Shown: piece by piece, positions 59,716 to 64,000 of the stretch
How the letters are laid out: each line of letters begins with the position of its first letter
How positions within the stretch are numbered: the stretch's first letter is position 1
DNA from: Nocardiopsis algeriensis
GTDB lineage: Bacteria; Actinomycetota; Actinomycetes; Streptosporangiales; Streptosporangiaceae
Assembly: GCF_014203695.1 (NCBI RefSeq)
Contig: NZ_JACHJO010000004.1
Location: 186,001-250,000 of the forward strand
Length of the DNA stretch: 64,000 bases
Direction: 5' to 3'
Program-made: the position numbers and the translations under genes
Notes under the pieces: generated by a model
Told to the model about the DNA's origin: nothing
Seen by the model: only the letters and a program-made list of their open reading frames with translations
Databases searched by the model: none

Positions 59716-60912
59716 TTGAACATTCAGCAACAGCAGGGTGCGGTCCAGGAGATGCGCAGGGCCAGGTTCGGTGTCTCCGCCCTCTTCTTCGTCAACGGCT
59801 TCACCTACACCAACGCCGTCCCGTGGCTCCCTGTCGTCAAGGAGTCGCTGGGGTTGTCCAACACCGCGCTCGGGTTGGCCATCGCGGCGATGCCCACCGG
59901 GGCGATCCTGACCGGAATGCTGGCGGGGCCGCTCATCCACCGGTTCGGCAGCGGTCCCACCGCGGTCGGCACGAGCATGGTGTCGCTCGTCGCGCTGCCC
60001 TTCATCGCCCTGGCCCAGAACTGGTGGATGCTGGCGGGTGCGCTGTTCGTGCTGGGCTCCGCCGACGCCTGGACCGACTCGGCCCAGAACGCCCACGGAC
60101 TGCGGGTGCAGCGCCGCTACGGACGCACCATCATCAACACGTTCCACGCCGTGTGGAGCCTGGCCGCGGTGGCGGGCGGCCTGCTGGGCGCGGTGATGGC
60201 CGGCTCGGGAACTCCCATCCTGTGGCATCTGGGCGGGGTGTCCGCGGTACTGCTCGCAGTCAACCTGCTGGTGAGCCGCCTGCTGCTCCCCGGCCCCGAG
60301 CACAGCGAGCGCTCCGACGGCGCGGAGTCCTCCGGCCGGGGCGGCCGCACCCGCATGCCCGGACGCGGGGTGGCCCTGCTCGTGATGCTCGGGGTACTGC
60401 TGATGACGGCAGGGGGCATCGAGGACGCGGCCGCCTCCTGGGGCGCGGTGTACATGACCTCGGAGCTGGGAGCCCCGCTGTTCCTGGCCGCGATGCCGTT
60501 CGTCGCCTGCCAGGCGATGATGACGCTGGGGCGGCTGGTCGGCGACCGCTTCACCGACCGGTTCGGCGCGGCCGCCGTGGGGCGGACGTGCGGCCTGCTG
60601 GCGGCGGCCGGAATCTCGCTGGCCGTGCTCGTGCCCCACCCCGCGGCCGCGATCGCCGGGTTCGGTGTCATGGGGCTGGGTGTGTCGACGCTGTTCCCGC
60701 TGACCCTGGCCGCCGCCGGGAACGTGCCGGGGGTGCGTACCGGGGACGGGGTGACGATCGTGGGCTGGCTGGGGCGGGCGGGCTTCCTGGCCTTTCCGCC
60801 GGCAGTGGGCCTGGTCGCCGACTCCTCCTCCCTGGGAACAGCGCTGTGGCTGGTGGCCGCGGCCGGCGCGGGCGCTTTCCTGCTCGCCTCGGCGTTGCGT
60901 CCCCGGGGCTGA
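59716..60912 (+). CDS. MFS transporter under a CelR-type operator
   Basis: A 398-residue major facilitator protein with twelve membrane segments: the first is FGVSALFFVNGFTYTNAVPW (near 17-36), a signature-like RFGSGPTAVG follows segment 2 and 3, and a His/Arg-rich central loop (about 195-225) divides the halves. It resembles YbjJ/fucose-type sugar or drug carriers, not clearly either. TTG 59716 with GAAGGA nine bases upstream is preferred; ATG 59752 abuts its purines. The CelR-type box suggests a role with cellobiose or other beta-glucoside breakdown. Confidence 0.87.
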   Translation: MNIQQQQGAVQEMRRARFGVSALFFVNGFTYTNAVPWLPVVKESLGLSNTALGLAIAAMPTGAILTGMLAGPLIHRFGSGPTAVGTSMVSLVALPFIALAQNWWMLAGALFVLGSADAWTDSAQNAHGLRVQRRYGRTIINTFHAVWSLAAVAGGLLGAVMAGSGTPILWHLGGVSAVLLAVNLLVSRLLLPGPEHSERSDGAESSGRGGRTRMPGRGVALLVMLGVLLMTAGGIEDAAASWGAVYMTSELGAPLFLAAMPFVACQAMMTLGRLVGDRFTDRFGAAAVGRTCGLLAAAGISLAVLVPHPAAAIAGFGVMGLGVSTLFPLTLAAAGNVPGVRTGDGVTIVGWLGRAGFLAFPPAVGLVADSSSLGTALWLVAAAGAGAFLLASALRPRG

Positions 60913-60920
60913 GAAGGGAC

Positions 60921-60953
60921 GGGCCCCCGACCGCGGGACGCGGCCGGGGGCCC
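60921..60953. terminator. Hairpin between convergent MFS and LPXTG genes
   Basis: GGGCCCCCG (60921-60929) pairs with CGGGGGCCC (60945-60953), with extra pairing inside the loop. It separates the stops of two convergent genes. Confidence 0.7.
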
Positions 60954-60993
60954 TGTGCGGGTGCACGGTCGGAACCGCCACCCGCGGGTGCTG

Positions 60994-61794
60994 CTAGGCC
61001 ACGGAGGCCGGGCGACGCGCACCCGCCCAGAGGGCGAAGGCGCCGATGCCGGTCACGACGGCACCGCCGAGCACGAAGCCCTGCATGTCGACACCGGTGA
61101 CGGGGAGGGTCTCCTCCTTGTCACCCTTGCCGCTGCCACCGGTGGTGGAGCTCGTGGCGGTGCCGGCGGTCACCGGAGCGGCGGTGCCGGGAGCCTGGAT
61201 CTCGTCACCGGGGGTGCCGGGCTCCAGGGGCGGAACACCGATGTCGCCGCCGTCACCGGGGTCCGGGGCGGGGGTGCCGCCACCATCGCCCGGGTCGGGG
61301 GTGCCGCCACCGTCACCCGGGTCGGGAGTACCGCCGCCGTCACCGGGGTCAGGGGTGCCACCGCCGTCACCCGGGTCGGGGGTGCCGCCACCGCCGTCAC
61401 CGGGGTCAGGGGTGCCGCCACCGTCACCCGGGTCGGGGTCGGGGGTGCCGGGGTCGCCGCCGTCACCCGGGTCCGGGGTGCCGGGGTCGGGGGTGCCGGG
61501 GTCGGGGGTGCCGCCGCCGTCACCGGGGTCCGGCTCGGGGTCCGGGGTACCGGGGTTGCCGCCCTCGTCACCGCCGCCGGGGTCGGGGTCGGGGTCGGGC
61601 TGGGGGTCGTTTCCGCTGTCGCCGTCCGTGGGGGCGTCCGTGAGGCTGGAGCCGGCGGCGCCTGCCGTCTCCTCGGAGACGCTTGTGGGCTCGTCGACCT
61701 CACCCACGGTGTCGGCGAATGCCGGACCGACGGAGAACCCGGCCATGAACAGGCCGGCCGCGGTCACGGTGAGTACCCGTGTCTTGGGGGACAT
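60994..61794 (-). CDS. LPXTG-anchored surface protein with Pro/Asp/Gly repeat stalk
   Basis: A 266-residue cell-wall protein. The signal peptide ends at AFA (residue 27); residues 63-183 are a repeat of type GGGTPDPGD that forms an extended negatively charged stalk; residues 230-234 are the sortase motif LPVTG, followed by a membrane helix (GFVLGGAVVTGIGAFALWAG) and Arg-Arg. There is no folded domain beyond the stalk, so it may be a spacer, a wall-binding layer or an anchor for partner proteins. ATG 61794 has AGGAG upstream. It is encoded next to a membrane beta-propeller-like protein. Confidence 0.9.
   Translation of the reverse strand: MSPKTRVLTVTAAGLFMAGFSVGPAFADTVGEVDEPTSVSEETAGAAGSSLTDAPTDGDSGNDPQPDPDPDPGGGDEGGNPGTPDPEPDPGDGGGTPDPGTPDPGTPDPGDGGDPGTPDPDPGDGGGTPDPGDGGGGTPDPGDGGGTPDPGDGGGTPDPGDGGGTPDPGDGGGTPAPDPGDGGDIGVPPLEPGTPGDEIQAPGTAAPVTAGTATSSTTGGSGKGDKEETLPVTGVDMQGFVLGGAVVTGIGAFALWAGARRPASVA
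61246..61608 (-). repeat. 27-bp-class tandem repeats coding the PDPGD stalk
   Basis: About 363 bases of imperfect tandem repeats whose main unit reads GGT-PDP-GDG in protein terms, with nine-residue periodicity broken by PDPEP and PGTPD variants. The high similarity of the middle units (for example 61290-61430) implies recent copying, and copy number is likely variable. Confidence 0.82.
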
Positions 61795-61825
61795 CCCACT
61801 CCTTTCTTCTCTTGTGCAGGGGTTG

Positions 61826-63271
61826 TTAGTGGGAGGAAATGGCATAGAGGTGGTCGTCATGGACCACGACGGCGTTGTCGCCGAGCAGGCCGACGGGCTG
61901 GGCCGCACCGGAACGGGCCGGCCGGGGCTCTCCGTCGGGGCCGACCGCGGTCAGGGCTCCGCCGAGCCGGCCGAAGACCAGGGTCCCGACGGCGATCTCG
62001 GGTTCGAACCCGGGGACCACCGCGGCGGTGCCGCTCTCCGGGTCCAGCACGAGGGGCCCGTAGGAGACGACCTCCGTACCGACGGGGCCGGAGCGGTGGC
62101 GCGCCTCCTCCAGGTCGGCGGGGTCGACCTCGGCGCTGCCCGCGACGCTTCCGTCCCGGCTGTCGTGGAAGGCCAGCACGGTGCCTTCACCGCGCAGCGG
62201 CTTCCAGCGGATGATGACGTATTCGCGCAGGGCGGTGACCACGGACTCCATCTCGCCCGCGCCCTCGGGGCGCTGCGCGGTGACCGCGCTGCTGCGTCCT
62301 TCGGGGTCCGTCCACGTCCAGGGGCCGTTGACCACGGCGTTGAGCACCTCGGTGCCCTCGGCCAGCATGGGGGCGGACCCCTCGGGCACCTCGACCGCCA
62401 CGAGTTCGCCGTCGACCGGGACGAAGGCCTCGTTGCCCCGGCGGACCAGCACCGACGTGCCCACGTACTGGGAGAAGCCGTCCTCGGGCAGGTCCACGCT
62501 GCTGTGCGAGCCGCCTCCGAGAGGCCAGAACCAGAGGGTTCCGGCGGTCTCCATGACCACGGCGGGCTCCCCGTCGTACTCGACGAACCGGGGGGCGTCC
62601 AGGAACTCCCCCGGGAGCGCGGGCAGGTCCGCCGACCACAGCCGGGTGCCGTCGGCGGAGAACAGGTTCAGCCGGCCCTCGGCGTCCATGAAGGCCATGT
62701 GCCCGCCGTCGCGTCCGACACCCGGGCTGCTGCCCGGTGCCAGTGCCTCACTGAAGGCGACGGTGTCGGTGAAACCGGGCGGGGCCGGGTGTCCGAGGGC
62801 CTCGGTCCCCGCCGGCTGCTCCCCGGCGGCGGGAGCGGAGTCGGGCAGGAAGCGCCAGACGACCGCTCCCGTGCCCGCGATCAGCACCAGAGCGAGCACG
62901 ACGGCACCGACGATGACCAGGCCGCGGCGGCCGCTGCCCCGCCCCGTGCCGGAAGGCCCGGCAGCGACGGGTCCGCCGGGCGGCGCCGAGACCGCCTCCG
63001 GCAGCCGGTCGGCGGCCTGCACCACACCGTCGGGTGTGGCGATCAGGTTCCAGTAGCCGTTGCTGTCGCGGGCGTCGATGAGCACCGGCTGGCCGATCCG
63101 GGCGGCGTAGGCGGTGGCGACGTCCAGGGCGGCGCGGCGGGTCTCCTTGGGGGTCTGCCCGGCGACGACCTGGCGCTGCCCCTCGATGGTGATGTCCGCG
63201 CTGCGTTCGTCCGTGGCGATGACGATGACGGCTGTGGGCCGGGGGTGCCCCGGTCGGGACGCCCGGCTCAT
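61826..63271 (-). CDS. Membrane-anchored protein with beta-propeller-like extracytoplasmic domain
   Basis: A 481-residue protein in three parts. Residues 12-90 form a small soluble domain (ITIEGQRQVVAGQTPKETRR, YAARIGQPVLIDARDSNG) that I do not recognise, residues 117-139 are one membrane helix, and 150-481 repeat short DGxRLWSADLP-like and DPESGTAAVVPG-like units, as in PQQ/WD-type propellers that read out as 7-8 blades. ATG 63271 has GGAGG. It lies upstream of the LPXTG gene on the same strand, 31 bases apart, so they may be cotranscribed. Function unknown. Confidence 0.82.
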   Translation of the reverse strand: MSRASRPGHPRPTAVIVIATDERSADITIEGQRQVVAGQTPKETRRAALDVATAYAARIGQPVLIDARDSNGYWNLIATPDGVVQAADRLPEAVSAPPGGPVAAGPSGTGRGSGRRGLVIVGAVVLALVLIAGTGAVVWRFLPDSAPAAGEQPAGTEALGHPAPPGFTDTVAFSEALAPGSSPGVGRDGGHMAFMDAEGRLNLFSADGTRLWSADLPALPGEFLDAPRFVEYDGEPAVVMETAGTLWFWPLGGGSHSSVDLPEDGFSQYVGTSVLVRRGNEAFVPVDGELVAVEVPEGSAPMLAEGTEVLNAVVNGPWTWTDPEGRSSAVTAQRPEGAGEMESVVTALREYVIIRWKPLRGEGTVLAFHDSRDGSVAGSAEVDPADLEEARHRSGPVGTEVVSYGPLVLDPESGTAAVVPGFEPEIAVGTLVFGRLGGALTAVGPDGEPRPARSGAAQPVGLLGDNAVVVHDDHLYAISSH

Positions 63272-63630
63272 GGTGCCTCCGAAGGCATGGGAAACGTGAA
63301 CCTGTTCGTGTGCGGGTGGCAGTGGACCTCGGTCGGCGGTGGCGTGCGGTCGCGGCCCGGGGGGCGGTACGGCAGCGGTTCCGGCACACATGTGGTCGAT
63401 GTCGATGCTGAACGCGATGATACTGACCGTCGGCGACCGTTCCCGTCCCTTCTTCGAGAAGGTGTATCGGACACGGGACGTATCGTTTCCGGACACATCG
63501 CCAAGCCCCCTCCCCTGACCTGGAACGTTGCCGCGGAAGGGTTTCGGACCCCGGCATCGGACACGGTCTGCACACTTGTTCGGACACCTGGGAGGGCCGA
63601 TCGGTTCACACCGAAATTGGCCGGAACCGG
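63272..63630. other. Promoter region with CGGACAC repeats
   Basis: A 359-base gap between two reverse-strand genes. It contains four CGGACAC copies and is the likely promoter region of the beta-propeller-like gene. No gene or RNA is seen. Confidence 0.5.
63468..63587. promoter_or_regulatory. Four direct CGGACAC repeats
   Basis: CGGACAC occurs at 63468-63474, 63490-63496, 63558-63564 and 63581-63587, all in the same orientation, in two pairs with start-to-start distances of 22 and 23 bases, i.e. about two helical turns. The arrangement is that of a regulator bound as paired units upstream of the reverse-strand gene at 63271. Confidence 0.55.
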
Positions 63631-64000
63631 TCAGCGGTCTGCTGCGTCCCGCTCCGGCGGCGAGACGTGTACGGGCTCCGGGGCCCGGACGAGCCGGAGC
63701 CGGGCCTCAGGACTCCGCCACCACCCCAGAACGGACCTGGGGCCGCCTTCTCCCTGGTCCGCCAGGAGCCGGACGGGCTTTCCCGGCTCGGCGACGATGC
63801 GCACCGGGTCGCCGGAGAGACTTCCGAGCCGGAGCCGGACGGTGTGCGGCCCCGGGGGGAGGCCGACCACCAGTTCCTCGCCCGGGCCGACCCAGCCCAC
63901 GTGGTCACCGTCGACGGTGACGCGGTGGTCGGCGAAGTGGTCGCGCAGGGTTCCGGCCTCCCGGTGGACCAGGAGCGGCACCCATCCCCGGGGCACCTGC
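63631..64000 (-). CDS. PEGA-like small protein, cut by window edge
   Basis: The reverse-strand frame is open from the window end to a stop at 63631, at least 122 residues. A GTG at 63996 could be its start, but the frame continues beyond the edge. The sequence resembles a PEGA-type carbohydrate-binding-like beta domain (VTVDGDHVGWVGPGEELVV then LPPGPHTVRLRLG), followed by a helical tail. No membrane segment is visible. It may belong to the same locus as the beta-propeller-like protein. No function is assigned. Confidence 0.7.
   Translation of the reverse strand, partial: QVPRGWVPLLVHREAGTLRDHFADHRVTVDGDHVGWVGPGEELVVGLPPGPHTVRLRLGSLSGDPVRIVAEPGKPVRLLADQGEGGPRSVLGWWRSPEARLRLVRAPEPVHVSPPERDAADR

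Noticed and set aside
61246..61608. CRISPR-like or satellite array
   Set aside because: The repeats are in frame inside a secreted protein gene and have no unique spacers; they encode the stalk.

Overview
The window is chromosomal DNA of a high-GC actinobacterium, most probably a Nocardiopsis-like member of the Nocardiopsaceae. The grounds are very high GC with GTG and TTG starts, RbpA, a WhiB-like protein, a cvn conservon with paired P450s, a mycobacterial-type FabG-FabI pair, and a perfect copy of the CelR operator known from Thermobifida (same family). The genus is an inference. I see no phage, plasmid, transposase, rRNA, tRNA or CRISPR array, and no large biosynthetic cluster.

Layout. 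1-3667 holds the end of a peptide-type ABC transporter operon (two ATPases, a small unknown protein, two permeases). 3667-4030 is filled by two tandem 181-bp elements with inverted ends. 4030-10297 holds a lipoprotein and a complete conservon (sensor-like kinase, roadblock, DUF742, GTPase, then two P450s, one lacking the ExxR motif). 10658-15554 holds a leaderless hypothetical gene, rbpA with a SigR-type promoter, a HAD phosphatase and the conserved trio SCO1664-family/DUF3090/histidine phosphatase. 15910-25358 holds an aldo-keto reductase, an LLM-FAD oxidase fusion with a divergent MarR regulator, a RecD2-like protein without ATPase motifs, a TetR/serine hydrolase pair and a double IclR regulator. 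25498-28114 is a beta-ketoadipate operon (pcaI, pcaJ, pcaF). 28170-30515 has an SDR and the FabG-FabI pair of fatty acid elongation.

30718-36404 has a NarL-type two-component pair and a divergent ABC exporter of the MacB/FtsX type. 36468-43733 has a dolichol-phosphate-mannose-synthase-like enzyme, a DeoR regulator, a small membrane protein, an Sfp-type phosphopantetheinyl transferase, an acyl-CoA dehydrogenase with a double palindromic operator, a LysR regulator and an unaccompanied periplasmic-binding-type lipoprotein. 43775-48928 has an orphan histidine kinase, a two-gene permease system and an AGCS amino acid symporter. 49163-55778 has a DEAD-box helicase with an RGG tail, an enoyl-CoA hydratase, a small HTH protein, an ABC-F ATPase and an AI-2E family transporter. 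55896-64000 has a YccF protein, a WhiB-like regulator with a 685-base upstream gap, a phosphoribosyltransferase fused to an apparently inactive hydrolase domain, a GNAT enzyme, an MFS transporter under a CelR-type box, an LPXTG surface protein with a Pro/Asp/Gly stalk, and a membrane-anchored beta-propeller-like protein with a partial neighbour.

The signals I rate most worth following are the tandem palindromic elements, the ATPase-dead RecD2-like protein, the LLM-FAD fusion, the ExxR-less P450 of the conservon, the CelR box on an MFS gene, the dead hydrolase fused to a phosphoribosyltransferase, and several TANNNT boxes placed 6-7 bases before start codons (leaderless genes).
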